A stretch of 37,899 nt of DNA from Actinomycetes bacterium (GCA_014190235.1 BJGC01000020.1:1-37899), one strand, 5' to 3'. Positions 17,000-26,506 are shown, counted from the stretch's first letter. Numbers and translations are program-made. The notes: generated by a model from the sequence alone, not told the origin.

Positions 17000-17005
17000 G
17001 AACCA

Positions 17006-18403
17006 GTGAATAGTACAAATCTCACCGTGCCAGTAGCCCCAGTAGCCAAACTCGAACAGCGACGTCCCCTCGCCCGTCCGAGTTCTACAAATCTGAAGGC
17101 CAATGATCTCGTCATCGTCATCGTTGCTATTTTTGCCATCGTCACTGCAGCATGGGCGATGACCGGCGGTTGGAACCAGGTGTCAAGTGGCTGGTCGCAC
17201 GCATGGAGAGCGGCAGCGTCGCTCACGGGTCTGTATACATCGTTGTTCGGAATGGTCGGTTTGACATTGTCGGCTCGTCTCAAAACAATGGAGCGAGCCA
17301 TTGGCTTAGACCGTTTATTGAACTGGCATCGCATCGCGGGAGACACGATGGGACTTCTGCTCGCCGTACATATTTTTACGTCTATTCCTGCGGAAATGCC
17401 GGTGCGTGGTGGTTTTATTAATACGGTTTTGGACTTCACTGGTCGTGAACCATATATGGCGTTGACAGCAATTGGTTCTGCGCTCGTGGCAGTTGTTGTG
17501 GTGTTGAGTCTCAAAGATATTCGCAACAAGATCTCGTATGAGACGTGGTATTTCGTCCACCTCACTGTTTACTTCGGCTTGGCGGCATCGTTCTCGCATC
17601 AAATCACACTGGGCTCGATGTTGAGCAACGATCGCTATGTGCGTCTTGTATGGGTTGGTAGTTCTATTGCAATTTTTGCAACGGCATTATTTGGAAGATG
17701 GTGGAAAGTTTTTGGATCCGTGGCACGACCACTGCATGTACGCGCCGTCAGCAAAGAGACTGGTGACACGGTCAGCGTCTTATTGGGTGGTCGCAATGTT
17801 CTGCGATTGCGCGGTGATGCCGGCCAGTTTGTGATGATCCGATCATTAGTGCGAGGTCAATGGTGGAAAACAAATCCATATTCTCTCTCTGCAGTTCCGA
17901 CCACTGCTGGTCTGCGAGTCACTATTAAAAATCGTGGCGATGCAAGTTCTGCCACGCGGCATTTACGTGTCGGTGACAGAATGGCAGTCGAAGGACCTTA
18001 CGGGGTGACAACGCCAGAAGTTTTTGGCGACAAGCGACCCCTGTTTATTGCTGGTGGTGTTGGTGTGACTCCAGTGTGCGCACTACTACAACGCCTGCCG
18101 TCGGACTCTCGGCCAACCGTATTGTTGCGCGCCCGACACGAAAGTGAAGTCGCCCACTTATCAGAGATCCGCGCACTTGCAACGCGCTGTGGTGGAGAAG
18201 TGTTCGTCTTAACAGGACGCACAGCAGCACTAAAGGGGAAAGATCCGTTCTCTGCAAGGTCATTGTCTCGGGTGGTTCCAGAACTGTCGTCTCGGGTGGC
18301 TTTGGTCTGCGGTCCGACAGCGTTGATGTTTGCTGCGCGTAGAGGCTTGCGTGAGGCCGGTGTGTCAAAAGATGACATTCATATGGAGATGCCATGGTGG
18401 TGA
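17006..18403 (+). CDS. Membrane ferric-reductase-like protein with FAD/NAD(P) ferredoxin-reductase domain
   Basis: A 465-residue protein. Residues ~30-230 hold six helices of the ferric-reductase-like transmembrane domain, with heme-type histidines in LLNWHRIAGDTMGLLLAVHIFTS and TWYFVHLTVYF...SHQITLG. Residues ~240-465 are a ferredoxin-NADP reductase-like domain: NPYSLSAVPT (FAD), VEGPYGV, the NAD(P) site FIAGGVGVTPVCALL, and LVCGPTALM near the end. It would pass electrons from NAD(P)H through FAD and heme across the membrane. The next two genes encode an FMN-binding protein and a flavin transferase, so the likely electron acceptor is the covalently bound FMN outside. Start GTG 17006. Confidence 0.88.
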   Translation: MNSTNLTVPVAPVAKLEQRRPLARPSSTNLKANDLVIVIVAIFAIVTAAWAMTGGWNQVSSGWSHAWRAAASLTGLYTSLFGMVGLTLSARLKTMERAIGLDRLLNWHRIAGDTMGLLLAVHIFTSIPAEMPVRGGFINTVLDFTGREPYMALTAIGSALVAVVVVLSLKDIRNKISYETWYFVHLTVYFGLAASFSHQITLGSMLSNDRYVRLVWVGSSIAIFATALFGRWWKVFGSVARPLHVRAVSKETGDTVSVLLGGRNVLRLRGDAGQFVMIRSLVRGQWWKTNPYSLSAVPTTAGLRVTIKNRGDASSATRHLRVGDRMAVEGPYGVTTPEVFGDKRPLFIAGGVGVTPVCALLQRLPSDSRPTVLLRARHESEVAHLSEIRALATRCGGEVFVLTGRTAALKGKDPFSARSLSRVVPELSSRVALVCGPTALMFAARRGLREAGVSKDDIHMEMPWW

Positions 18404-18407
18404 ACTC

Positions 18408-19037
18408 ATGAGTTCTGACAATTCATCTCCAACGTCGCGCTTTGCACTTGCCAGGCGACTTGCGCCTGCACTTGCTCTGACAAGTGCGGGCGTGGCTCTG
18501 ATTAATGTTTTAGATCGCCCGGTCGACCTGAGTGCGTCTGGCTCTGCTGGAGTCGCCGACATAGGTGGCTCTACTGAGGCCGGAGCAGGCCAGACGGTGA
18601 CGGGTGCAACAGTTCCGGCACCAACGACGACAACCGTTACTGCGGCAACCGTCGTCACGTCAACAGTGCCGCCAGTAAATGGGGCGACACCAGACACAAC
18701 GCCAGTCACGACGCCAGCACCAGCGTCTGCACCCGCAGCGTGCGGCGCAAAAAAATCAACAGGATCCACTACTGACATCGTGGATCGTAATCGCGTCTTT
18801 GGCACTCTCGTCGTGACGGCAAAGTTTGCGAGCAACGGAGAACTCTGCGGTGTGGCAGTCAACTTTGATGTGTGGGATCGTAAGTCCGTACAGATTGAGC
18901 AGTATGCATTGCCCAAACTCAATGCACGTGCAAAAAAAGCCAAGAGTGCCAACATTCAGGGAGTCTCAGGTGCCACGGCTGTATCACGCGCATATGCCGC
19001 TTCATTGCAAGCGGCGATTGACGCTAAGCCGTTGTGA
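18408..19037 (+). CDS. Extracytoplasmic FMN-binding (NqrC/RnfG-type) domain protein
   Basis: A 209-residue protein. Residues 11-35 form a membrane anchor or signal sequence, then a Thr/Pro/Ala-rich linker (~55-110), then an FMN-binding domain. The flavinylation motif is QGVSGATAVSRAY, with Thr190 of SGAT the expected attachment residue for FMN by a phosphodiester bond. ATG 18408 is 4 bases after the upstream stop. The ApbE gene begins on the last base of this stop (TGATG), so enzyme and substrate are co-translated. It is the external electron acceptor of the membrane reductase, by analogy to Nqr/Rnf and other flavinylated systems. Confidence 0.88.
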   Translation: MSSDNSSPTSRFALARRLAPALALTSAGVALINVLDRPVDLSASGSAGVADIGGSTEAGAGQTVTGATVPAPTTTTVTAATVVTSTVPPVNGATPDTTPVTTPAPASAPAACGAKKSTGSTTDIVDRNRVFGTLVVTAKFASNGELCGVAVNFDVWDRKSVQIEQYALPKLNARAKKAKSANIQGVSGATAVSRAYAASLQAAIDAKPL

Positions 19038-19756
19038 TGCAAGCGCGCCATCGTTCGTCTTTTTCAGTGATGGGAACCACGGCAAGTGTGCATGTCAATG
19101 ACAACATCATGGACGAAACTTTTGATGATGTAGTACAAGAATTACGAACAGAACTTGAGCGTTTAGAGCAGATGTTTTCTGTGTACCGATCCGATAGCGA
19201 AATCTCACGTATTAATCGTCAGGAACTTCATGTACTTGATGCATCTCGCGAAGTTATTGATGTGTTGGACGCGTGCACTTGGCTAGAACAAGCTTCGCAA
19301 GGTTCCTTTACGATTCGGCCATCTGATCGACCTTTGCAAATCAATCCAACAGGCTTTGTGAAAGGGTGGTCTGCGGAGTACGCATCCCGTATATTTATAG
19401 AACGTGGATTGCAACATTGGTATGTAGGTATCGGTGGTGATTATGTCTTGCATGGTGGTCTCGACAACGACATCCCCTGGAACATTGGCATTACTGATCC
19501 GCGAGACCCCGAAATGTTGGTGGCAGAGATAAGCGTTGACACCGGGGCAATTGCAACTTCTGGCACTGCAGAGCGTGGCCAGCATTTGTGGGACGCGCAA
19601 GGCAATGAAGTGGAGTCGCCATTTAGATCAGTGACCGTGACTGGTCCAAGTCTGACGTGGGCAGATGCATTTGCCACGACGGTATTTGTGATGGGTGAGT
19701 CCGGCCTGTCGTGGATGACGCAGTTTGATTCGTACGAAGTTTTGCCTGTTCGTTGA
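19037..19756 (+). CDS. apbE: ApbE-type FMN transferase
   Basis: A 239-residue flavin transferase. Family marks in order are SVMGTTASVHV at the N-terminus, FSVYRSDSEISRINR, NPTGFVKGWSAEYA, YVGIGGDYVLHGG, VDTGAIATSGTAERG and LTWADAFATTVFVMG (Asp210 as a metal ligand). It moves FMN from FAD to Thr/Ser of a target motif, here most likely Thr190 of the protein encoded directly upstream. It is short for the family (usually ~300-350), with the middle after GSFTIRP contracted. No signal peptide or lipobox is seen, so it may act in the cytoplasm before export. GTG 19034 is an alternative start adding one codon. Confidence 0.88.
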   Translation: MQARHRSSFSVMGTTASVHVNDNIMDETFDDVVQELRTELERLEQMFSVYRSDSEISRINRQELHVLDASREVIDVLDACTWLEQASQGSFTIRPSDRPLQINPTGFVKGWSAEYASRIFIERGLQHWYVGIGGDYVLHGGLDNDIPWNIGITDPRDPEMLVAEISVDTGAIATSGTAERGQHLWDAQGNEVESPFRSVTVTGPSLTWADAFATTVFVMGESGLSWMTQFDSYEVLPVR

Positions 19757-19767
19757 CAGATTAAATT

Positions 19768-21132
19768 TTATTGAGGCATTCCGGCGAGAGTGAGGGCTTC
19801 GTTGAGGGTGCTTGCGCGTTGCAGTTTTATACCGCGTAGGTCGTCAGGAGAATTAGCCGGCACGATGGCACGGGTGAATCCGAGTCGTGAAGCTTCGGCA
19901 AGTCGTCGCGAAATTTGTGCGGCCTGACGTACTTCGCCAGCCAGACCAACTTCTCCGACTACGACGAGATCTGCTGGTAGTGGCGTGTTGGTGATGGCGG
20001 AAACAAGTGCGAGGCAGAGTGCCAAGTCAGCACCGGGCTCTGTGAGGCGAACCCCGCCCACGACCGATGCGTAGACCTCGTGACCAGACAGGCTCACGCG
20101 TGCACGACGCTCAAGAACCGCAAGCAACATTGAGAGACGCCCTGGATCGACACCTTGAGCACTGCGCCGCGGTGGAGCACCGCCCGAGACGGCGTTGGTA
20201 AGTGCTTGTAGTTCTACGAGTAACGGACGTTGACCTTCGAGGGTGGGCACCACCACTGAACCAGGCACGCCAGTGCGACGATCGGCAAGAAATAGTTGAC
20301 TCGCATCGGGCACGCCGACGAGACCTTGCTCGGTCATCTCGAAGAGTCCCAATTCATTCGTGGGTCCGTAGCGATGCTTGGATGCGCGCAGCAGTCGAAG
20401 TGCATGATGTCGCTCGCCTTCAAATGACAACACAGTGTCAACAACATGTTCGAGGACGCGTGGTCCGGCAAGGCCGCCTTCTTTGGTGACGTGTCCAACC
20501 AACACAATCGGAAGATGCCGACGCTTTGCTTCTTGCACTAATCGATGGGCGCAACCGCGCACCTGCACCACCGAGCCAGGAGTTGAGCCCAAGTCTGGGT
20601 CGGCGATCATTTGAATACTGTCAATGACAACGAGGCTCGGCTGAACCGTATTGATTGCGGTAATAATGTGCGGTAACGACATTTCTGGGAGCAACCAAAG
20701 ATCGTCGCGCAGTGCACCGAGTCGTTCTGCGCGCATGCGCACTTGTTGGGCGCTTTCTTCGGCAGTCACATACAAAGTCGTGCCGCTCATATTTGCGAGC
20801 AACTGCAAGAGCAGTGTGCTTTTGCCGATGCCTGGCTCGCCTCCGAGCAATGTGACGGATCCGGGAACAAGACCGCCACCCAAAACACGATCGAGTTCTT
20901 CGATATTGGTGAGACGCGGATGACCGACGCTGGCATCAACTTTGCCGATTTGAGTTGGCTCGCCAGCGGGCACAAGTGCCATGCCGGCTGCAAGCGATGT
21001 GATGGGTTCGTCACCGCCCTCGAAGTCTTCGACGAGAGAGTTCCATGCATCACATGTAAGACATTTGCCGGACCACTTGGGATGAGCAGTGCCACACTCT
21101 GTGCACCGATGAACGAGTCGAATTTTTGCCAC
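19768..21132 (-). CDS. radA: DNA repair protein RadA (Sms)
   Basis: 454 residues, the normal RadA length. A four-cysteine zinc finger opens the protein (C10, C13, C24, C27). The RecA-like ATPase follows with Walker A GEPGIGKST (98-106) and VVIDSIQ (Walker B), then the RadA-specific motif, here KHRYG in place of the usual KNRFG, and a Lon-protease-like C-terminal domain (GHEVYASVVGGVRLTEPGADLALCLALVS). It is a branch-migration helicase of recombination intermediates. GTG 21132 has AAGG upstream overlapping the LppM-like gene's stop. It is the third gene of a clpC / LppM-like / radA unit. It is convergent with apbE, 11 bases apart. Confidence 0.95.
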   Translation of the reverse strand: MAKIRLVHRCTECGTAHPKWSGKCLTCDAWNSLVEDFEGGDEPITSLAAGMALVPAGEPTQIGKVDASVGHPRLTNIEELDRVLGGGLVPGSVTLLGGEPGIGKSTLLLQLLANMSGTTLYVTAEESAQQVRMRAERLGALRDDLWLLPEMSLPHIITAINTVQPSLVVIDSIQMIADPDLGSTPGSVVQVRGCAHRLVQEAKRRHLPIVLVGHVTKEGGLAGPRVLEHVVDTVLSFEGERHHALRLLRASKHRYGPTNELGLFEMTEQGLVGVPDASQLFLADRRTGVPGSVVVPTLEGQRPLLVELQALTNAVSGGAPPRRSAQGVDPGRLSMLLAVLERRARVSLSGHEVYASVVGGVRLTEPGADLALCLALVSAITNTPLPADLVVVGEVGLAGEVRQAAQISRRLAEASRLGFTRAIVPANSPDDLRGIKLQRASTLNEALTLAGMPQ

Positions 21133-21141
21133 GAGCCAACC

Positions 21142-21921
21142 TTAGATGCGGGGTGTCCGTTTATTTTGAGCGCGAATCACCATGCCGAGCAAAATCAGCA
21201 TCACGATGATCCACAATGCGATGAGTAACTTAAGTAATGGTCGAGCCACGCGTGCCACGTTGGCGACGATGTCAAGATTCTCAGAAGTACTGGCAAGGTC
21301 GATTGCTGTTCCGTCCATTGGTACACGCCATGTGAGCGAACCGTTGCTGATATTGGCAGTAGTGGCTTTGATTTTGCCGGGAAGAACTGCTTCAAATGTG
21401 ATCGCAACAGCATCACCGAGATCTAGTCCAGAGCGCTTGACCTCTGCTGCATACGGAGCACCCCCGAGCAGATTGAGTGTTTTGTCATCGACGAATGCTT
21501 CGAGTCCACCAGTGACTTCAAGTCGACCTGCAAGTGACCATGTTGCGTTGGTGTCTTTGCCGGTACGACTAATGAGTAGATCATGAAAAGGCCCCTTTGC
21601 TCCGCTCACCTGAGCAAGCAAGGCACTTGCTGTTGCTGGATTCTCAAACGTATGTGACAGTACTAGTTTGAGGCCACCGTCGCGGGTCTTCTTTGGTTTT
21701 TGCACTTTCCAGCCGGCATTCAAAATGTCTTCAAGTCGCAGATCAGTTGCGATTGTTGGCTCTGCGGTGACGATGTCCTTGTCAGCAGTTGCGGTGACAG
21801 TGATGTTGCCGCTTCCGTTGGCATTGACATCAACGTGTACGACTACGTCAACACGACACGCCGATAAAAGTAGTACGACGCCTAAAACAGACGCGACAAG
21901 AGTGAGGCGCCGAAGCGTCAC
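21142..21921 (-). CDS. LppM-like (DUF3153) lipoprotein with C-terminal membrane helix
   Basis: About 259 residues. An N-terminal lipoprotein signal ends in LLLSAC (Cys22), followed by a beta-rich domain starting VDVVVHVDVNANGSGNITVTATAD, as in the LppM/DUF3153 family. A C-terminal helix LLKLLIALWIIVMLILLGMVI anchors it, followed by a short basic tail. GTG 21921 overlaps the clpC stop by 4 bases (GTGA); in-frame codons further upstream would lie inside clpC and encode an arginine-rich run. The role is not established; LppM of mycobacteria affects envelope lipids and trafficking. Position between clpC and radA points to a conserved housekeeping operon. Confidence 0.8.
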   Translation of the reverse strand: MTLRRLTLVASVLGVVLLLSACRVDVVVHVDVNANGSGNITVTATADKDIVTAEPTIATDLRLEDILNAGWKVQKPKKTRDGGLKLVLSHTFENPATASALLAQVSGAKGPFHDLLISRTGKDTNATWSLAGRLEVTGGLEAFVDDKTLNLLGGAPYAAEVKRSGLDLGDAVAITFEAVLPGKIKATTANISNGSLTWRVPMDGTAIDLASTSENLDIVANVARVARPLLKLLIALWIIVMLILLGMVIRAQNKRTPRI

Positions 21922-24467
21922 TCGGGTGTTGTAGCGCCGTCTCCGGCGCCTGCGAGTTCGACAGAACTTGGTGGCACAAAACCTTCTACTGCGCGGAAGC
22001 ACAGGCGCTTTTGATCTGCGTTTTCAGGATCATCTTCGGTGTCAACGACAATAATCTCTCCGGCGTTGAACTCTTTGTACAGAATTTTCTCTGACAACTC
22101 GTCTTCGATGAGGCGTTGTATTGCGCGTCGCAATGGACGAGCACCCAGTTGTGGGTCATAGCCCTTGTCAGCAAGATGTTCTTTTGCGTTCTGCGTGAGT
22201 TCGAGTCCGAGTCCTTGGCTTTCGAGTTGACCAGTGAGACGCTTGATCATGAAATCAACCATCTGGATAACTTCTTCTTTTGACAACTCATGGAACACGA
22301 TTGTTTCGTCGACACGGTTGAGAAACTCTGGCCGGAAATGCGCCTTGAGGGCGTCATTAACCTTTGATTTCATTCGCTCGTATGACACCGCTTCGTCACC
22401 TTTAGTGAAACCAACATTGCCTTTACGTAATTCTGCGGTTCCGAGGTTTGATGTCATGATCAAGACCGTATTGCGAAAATCAACAGAGCGACCTTGACTG
22501 TCGGTCAGACGACCTTCTTCAAGAATTTGCAACAATGTATTGAACACGTCTGGATGTGCTTTTTCGATTTCGTCAAACAACACAACTGAGAACGGCTTGC
22601 GTCGAACTGCTTCGGTGAGTTGACCGCCTTCTTCGTAGCCGATGTATCCAGGAGGCGAACCAACGAGACGACTCACGGTGTGTTTTTCCATGTATTCGCT
22701 CATGTCAAGAGTGATGAGTGCTTTGTCGTCACCGAACAAGAACTCAGCAAGTGTTTTGGCGAGTTCAGTTTTTCCGACACCAGTTGGTCCGAGGAAAATA
22801 AATGATCCGCTAGGTCGGCGTGGGTCTTTAAGCCCAGCACGTGTGCGACGAATGCTCTGACTGACTGACTTGACCGCATTGTCTTGTCCAATCATTCGCT
22901 TATGCAGTTCTGCTTCCATATTGAGCAGTTTGGCTGTTTCTTGCTCGGTGAGTTTGAAGACGGGGATACCCGTCCAAACACTGAGAACGTCAGCGATTGC
23001 TTCCTCGTCGACTTCGTCAAACAGGTCAATGCCTTGGGCTTTGATGTCGGTCTCTTTTTGGGAGCGTTCTTCGAGCAAGATGCGTTCTTGATCGCGCAAG
23101 CGACCAGCATCTTCGAAGCGTTGTTCTTCAACGGCTTTCTTTTTGCCGGTTTGTACTTCGGTGATTTTTGCTTCAAGTTCTTTGAGGTCGGGCGGTGTGC
23201 GCATGCGCTTGAGGCGCAGGCGACTGCCAGCTTCGTCAATAAGGTCGATTGCCTTATCGGGCAAGTGTCGGTCAGCAATGTAGCGATCGGCCAGATTAGC
23301 GGCGGCCACGATTGCTTGATCGGTGATTGTGACACTGTGATGCTTTTCGTATTTGTCGCGAACACCACGAAGGATTTCAATTGTCATTGCAACAGAAGGT
23401 TCCTCGACTTTGACAGGTTGAAAACGACGCTCAAGTGCTGCATCTTTTTCGAGATGCTTGCGGTACTCTTCGGTTGTTGTGGCGCCGATTGTTTGCAATT
23501 CACCACGAGCCAACATTGGCTTCAAGATGCTTGCGGCATCGATTGCGCCTTCTGCAGCGCCCGCTCCGACCAAGGTATGAATCTCGTCAATGAACAAAAC
23601 AATGTCACCGCGTGACTTGATTTCTTTGAGAACTTTTTTGAGACGTTCTTCGAAGTCACCGCGATAACGACTGCCGGCAACAAGTGCTCCGAGATCGAGT
23701 GTGTACAACTGCTTGTCCTTGAGAGTTTCAGGAACATTGTCATCGACAATGCGCTGCGCGAGACCTTCGACGATTGCAGTTTTGCCGACACCTGGTTCGC
23801 CGATAAGCACAGGATTGTTTTTGGTGCGACGAGATAAAATTTGCATCACACGTTCGAGCTCGCGTTCGCGGCCAATCATGGGGTCGAGTTTTCGTTCGCG
23901 AGCGAGTTGGGTGAGATTGCGTCCGAACTGATCGAGAATTTGGCTGCCGCCCTTTTCTCCTGGTTCGTCTTTGCTGCCACTAGCACCGGCAGGTTGCGAA
24001 TCGGATTTGCCGGCAGGGCCCTGGTATCCGGACAACAGTTGAATTACTTGTTGACGCACACGAGCGAGGTCTGCTCCGAGTTTGACTAATACCTGAGCAG
24101 CAACGCCTTCGCCTTCGCGAATAAGTCCAAGCAAGATGTGCTCGGTGCCGATGTAGTTGTGTCCGAGTTGCAACGCTTCGCGCAATGACAGCTCAAGAAC
24201 TTTTTTAGCACGAGGCGTAAACGGAATATGTCCTGATGGCGACGATCCACCTTGTCCAATGATTTCTTCTACCTGCGCACGCACTGCCTCGAGTGAGATG
24301 CCAAGAGATTCGAGTGCCTTGGCAGCGACGCCTTCACCCTCGTGAATGAGTCCAAGCAAAATGTGCTCGGTGCCGATGTAGGAGTGATTAAGAAGACGGG
24401 CTTCTTCTTGGGCGAGAACTACTACCCGTCGGGCCCTGTCAGTAAAGCGTTCGAACAAGTTGACCAC
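21918..24467 (-). CDS. clpC: ATP-dependent Clp protease ATPase subunit ClpC
   Basis: 849 residues, full length. Two Clp_N repeats come first ([24 protein letters not shown] and [16 protein letters not shown]), then AAA-1 with Walker [10 protein letters not shown], a UVR-type middle motif ([15 protein letters not shown]), AAA-2 with GPTGVGKTE, and the ClpB_D2-small domain. The hexamer unfolds proteins for ClpP and, in actinobacteria, is an essential quality-control chaperone. The sequence is very close to mycobacterial and other actinobacterial ClpC. The start is GTG 24467 (reading V-N-L-F-E-R-F). A TACAAT -10 box at 24521-24526 would give a leader of about 50 bases. Confidence 0.96.
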   Translation of the reverse strand: MVNLFERFTDRARRVVVLAQEEARLLNHSYIGTEHILLGLIHEGEGVAAKALESLGISLEAVRAQVEEIIGQGGSSPSGHIPFTPRAKKVLELSLREALQLGHNYIGTEHILLGLIREGEGVAAQVLVKLGADLARVRQQVIQLLSGYQGPAGKSDSQPAGASGSKDEPGEKGGSQILDQFGRNLTQLARERKLDPMIGRERELERVMQILSRRTKNNPVLIGEPGVGKTAIVEGLAQRIVDDNVPETLKDKQLYTLDLGALVAGSRYRGDFEERLKKVLKEIKSRGDIVLFIDEIHTLVGAGAAEGAIDAASILKPMLARGELQTIGATTTEEYRKHLEKDAALERRFQPVKVEEPSVAMTIEILRGVRDKYEKHHSVTITDQAIVAAANLADRYIADRHLPDKAIDLIDEAGSRLRLKRMRTPPDLKELEAKITEVQTGKKKAVEEQRFEDAGRLRDQERILLEERSQKETDIKAQGIDLFDEVDEEAIADVLSVWTGIPVFKLTEQETAKLLNMEAELHKRMIGQDNAVKSVSQSIRRTRAGLKDPRRPSGSFIFLGPTGVGKTELAKTLAEFLFGDDKALITLDMSEYMEKHTVSRLVGSPPGYIGYEEGGQLTEAVRRKPFSVVLFDEIEKAHPDVFNTLLQILEEGRLTDSQGRSVDFRNTVLIMTSNLGTAELRKGNVGFTKGDEAVSYERMKSKVNDALKAHFRPEFLNRVDETIVFHELSKEEVIQMVDFMIKRLTGQLESQGLGLELTQNAKEHLADKGYDPQLGARPLRRAIQRLIEDELSEKILYKEFNAGEIIVVDTEDDPENADQKRLCFRAVEGFVPPSSVELAGAGDGATTPE

Positions 24468-24520
24468 CTTGTCATTGGAATTCGTTGATTGATCACCAAA
24501 AAGTAGTGGCGATGTCTCTC

Positions 24521-24526
24521 ATTGTA
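24521..24526 (-). promoter_or_regulatory. -10 box for clpC
   Basis: TACAAT on the minus strand about 54 bases before the GTG start of clpC, giving a normal leader in contrast to most units here. No clear -35 element is seen. Confidence 0.35.
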
Positions 24527-24561
24527 TCGGCACAGTGGGGAAGAGATGTATCCTGATGCCG

Positions 24562-24567
24562 TATCCT
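24562..24567 (+). promoter_or_regulatory. -10 box of a leaderless promoter for the polyprenyl synthase gene
   Basis: TATCCT, then 6 bases, then GTG 24574. A second copy of TATCCT lies 13 bases upstream (24549-24554) as part of an imperfect direct repeat. Confidence 0.4.
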
Positions 24568-24573
24568 GACGGT

Positions 24574-25551
24574 GTGACTTCTTCCCCACTTCTTGCTCTT
24601 CGGGCGATGAATGCCGACCGTGAGCGGGTGGAACTGGCATTGCGGGAGGCCGTGCACACCCCCGATGCGTATTTGTCAGAGATTGCCTCGCACCTCATAT
24701 CTGCTGGCGGAAAGCGTTTGCGCCCCGTTCTGTCAATCGTGGCGTCTCAAGTAATGGACGATAGCGATGTCGTCGAGAATGCCGTTCAGGGCGGAATTTC
24801 TTGCGAACTGGTGCATTTGGGTTCGCTGTATCACGACGATGTAATGGATGAGTCCACAACACGCCGCGGTGTCGAAACCGTTAACGCCAAATGGGGCAAT
24901 CTGCAAGCAATCCTGGCAGGTGACTTTTTGTTGGCGCGCGCTTCTGAGATTGCCGCCTCGTTGGGGAACGAAGTAGCCGGATTATTGGCACGAACCATTG
25001 GTCGACTGTGTGAAGGCCAGATCGAAGAACTTCGCCATACGTACAACATCGCGCGTCCTGTCGACTCGTATCTGAATTCAATCGAGGGCAAAACTGCATC
25101 GCTGTATGCAACTGCTGCACGAATTGGTGGACTTGTGTCGGGATATGACCGTCACATAGTTGACGCATTGACGCAATACGGAGTGGCGTACGGAATGGTG
25201 TTTCAGATAGTGGATGACATTTTGGACATCACTGCCACAGATGAAGAACTCGGAAAACCAGCGGGGCATGACATGGTCGAAGGCGTTTATACATTGCCGG
25301 CGCTTGCAACATTGGCTGCAGGCGGACCAGCCGCTGCAGAATTGGCAGCGTTGTTAGGAAAACCACTCAACCACGCTGAGTGCGAAAAAGTCCTCGAAAT
25401 CGTGCGAGCCAATGGCGGTGTCGCGCATGCTGTTGATCGTGCTCGTATGTATGTGGCTCGCGCAGAATCAGCCTGCGATGTATTTCCTGATACAGCAGCA
25501 TCTCGTGCAATGCGCTCGGCAACTGCGGTGTTGCTCTCGTCTGTTGAGTAA
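24574..25551 (+). CDS. Trans-isoprenyl (polyprenyl) diphosphate synthase
   Basis: About 325 residues from GTG 24574. The first aspartate-rich motif is LYHDDVMDE (DDVMD at 88-92), with GGKRLRP upstream; the second is QIVDDILD (214-218). These bind Mg-diphosphate and condense allylic diphosphate with IPP units. The product length cannot be given; context suggests a menaquinone side chain or similar (octa-/nona-prenyl). ATG 24556 or GTG 24535 would lengthen the N-terminus but have weaker support than the leaderless start. The stop at 25551 touches the stop of the convergent flavoprotein gene with no bases between. Confidence 0.9.
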   Translation: MTSSPLLALRAMNADRERVELALREAVHTPDAYLSEIASHLISAGGKRLRPVLSIVASQVMDDSDVVENAVQGGISCELVHLGSLYHDDVMDESTTRRGVETVNAKWGNLQAILAGDFLLARASEIAASLGNEVAGLLARTIGRLCEGQIEELRHTYNIARPVDSYLNSIEGKTASLYATAARIGGLVSGYDRHIVDALTQYGVAYGMVFQIVDDILDITATDEELGKPAGHDMVEGVYTLPALATLAAGGPAAAELAALLGKPLNHAECEKVLEIVRANGGVAHAVDRARMYVARAESACDVFPDTAASRAMRSATAVLLSSVE

Positions 25552-26499
25552 TTAGTTCGCTAACACAAATCGAGCGGCATTGAGTCCACTTAATGTTGCG
25601 CCTTCTACTTTTGCTCCTTTAAAAGCATCTCCAGCAAGTAACAATGTTGCGTCGTTCGTTGACCAGAAATAATCTGGCCACAAAACCTTTGGCGTCGCAA
25701 AGCGCCATTTTTTTACTTGTGATTCTGTAATGGTGAGTCCATCAAGATAGGGAGCAGCGGACGACACCAAGATGTCGTGTTGTTGTTCGAGCGACGCATC
25801 CCAGTGTGTGCGACTGAACTCTGCGTTGGCATGCAACGTAAGCGCGGGCGACCCAGAAACACCTTTTGTCATGTTGTCTGCAATGAATTGAAAAGTGTTG
25901 TCCGGGTTTTGGAGACCACCTGGTGGGGCAATGCGGTGAGTCCCCGTGTATGTCAGTAGTAGCGCGATTGTTCTGTCATAGTCCGTGCCACGCAGGGTTT
26001 CTGGAAGTTCGACACCTGCAGTAAATAACAAAGAGTAGGACTGCGGTAATGGACACGTTGAAATTAAAACATCACATTGCAATTCAGTGGCATCGTCGAT
26101 CTGCACTGTCCAACCAGAATTCGTTCGAGAAAGTGCAAAGACCATTGTGCTGCAACGCACGTCTAGTCCCTGGGACATGTACTTGGCCACGCTGTTCATT
26201 CCGTGTGTGCCGATGTATCGCGGATGTCCATCGTCGGACGCAAAACCACGGCACCATTCATGAGCAATGTCGTCGTGTGTCCACTCATGCACTATCGCTG
26301 CAAAGTCATCGGATCGAACTGTAAAAAATTGTGCACCATGGTCGACAATGGCATCACCAATGCGTCGAGTGGCCATGCGTCCACCCACAGATCTTCCCTT
26401 ATCAAGAACAATGACGCTGTGACCCGCGCGAGACAAGGCTCGTGCCGCGGTGAGTCCGGCTATTCCGGCACCTACTACAACCACGCGCTTTTTTGTCAT
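25552..26499 (-). CDS. Renalase-like FAD-dependent oxidoreductase
   Basis: A 315-residue flavoprotein. The dinucleotide-binding fold opens the chain (VVVVGAGIAGLTAARAL, G10-x-G12-x-x-G15), then DKGRSVGGRMATRR, the usual GGR motif, and IVDHGAQFFTVR. Near the end LLLAGDAFKGAKVEGATLSGLNAA is the second FAD-contacting motif. This matches the amine-oxidase/renalase-like group often placed beside isoprenoid or carotenoid genes; the substrate is unknown. ATG 26499 stands 7 bases after TAGCGT. It is convergent with the polyprenyl synthase gene. Confidence 0.85.
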   Translation of the reverse strand: MTKKRVVVVGAGIAGLTAARALSRAGHSVIVLDKGRSVGGRMATRRIGDAIVDHGAQFFTVRSDDFAAIVHEWTHDDIAHEWCRGFASDDGHPRYIGTHGMNSVAKYMSQGLDVRCSTMVFALSRTNSGWTVQIDDATELQCDVLISTCPLPQSYSLLFTAGVELPETLRGTDYDRTIALLLTYTGTHRIAPPGGLQNPDNTFQFIADNMTKGVSGSPALTLHANAEFSRTHWDASLEQQHDILVSSAAPYLDGLTITESQVKKWRFATPKVLWPDYFWSTNDATLLLAGDAFKGAKVEGATLSGLNAARFVLAN

Positions 26500-26506
26500 T
26501 GAGCGA

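Noticed and set aside
18365-18955. Minus-strand frame (196 residues) opposite the FMN-binding protein gene
   Set aside because: Its Val/Thr/Ala-rich sequence mirrors the Thr/Pro linker of the real gene. No start signal and no domain.
22884-23615. Long plus-strand frame (243 residues) opposite clpC
   Set aside because: It lies wholly inside the strongly conserved clpC gene on the other strand, has low-complexity Phe/Cys/Asn-rich content and no family pattern; it is a shadow of clpC codon use.
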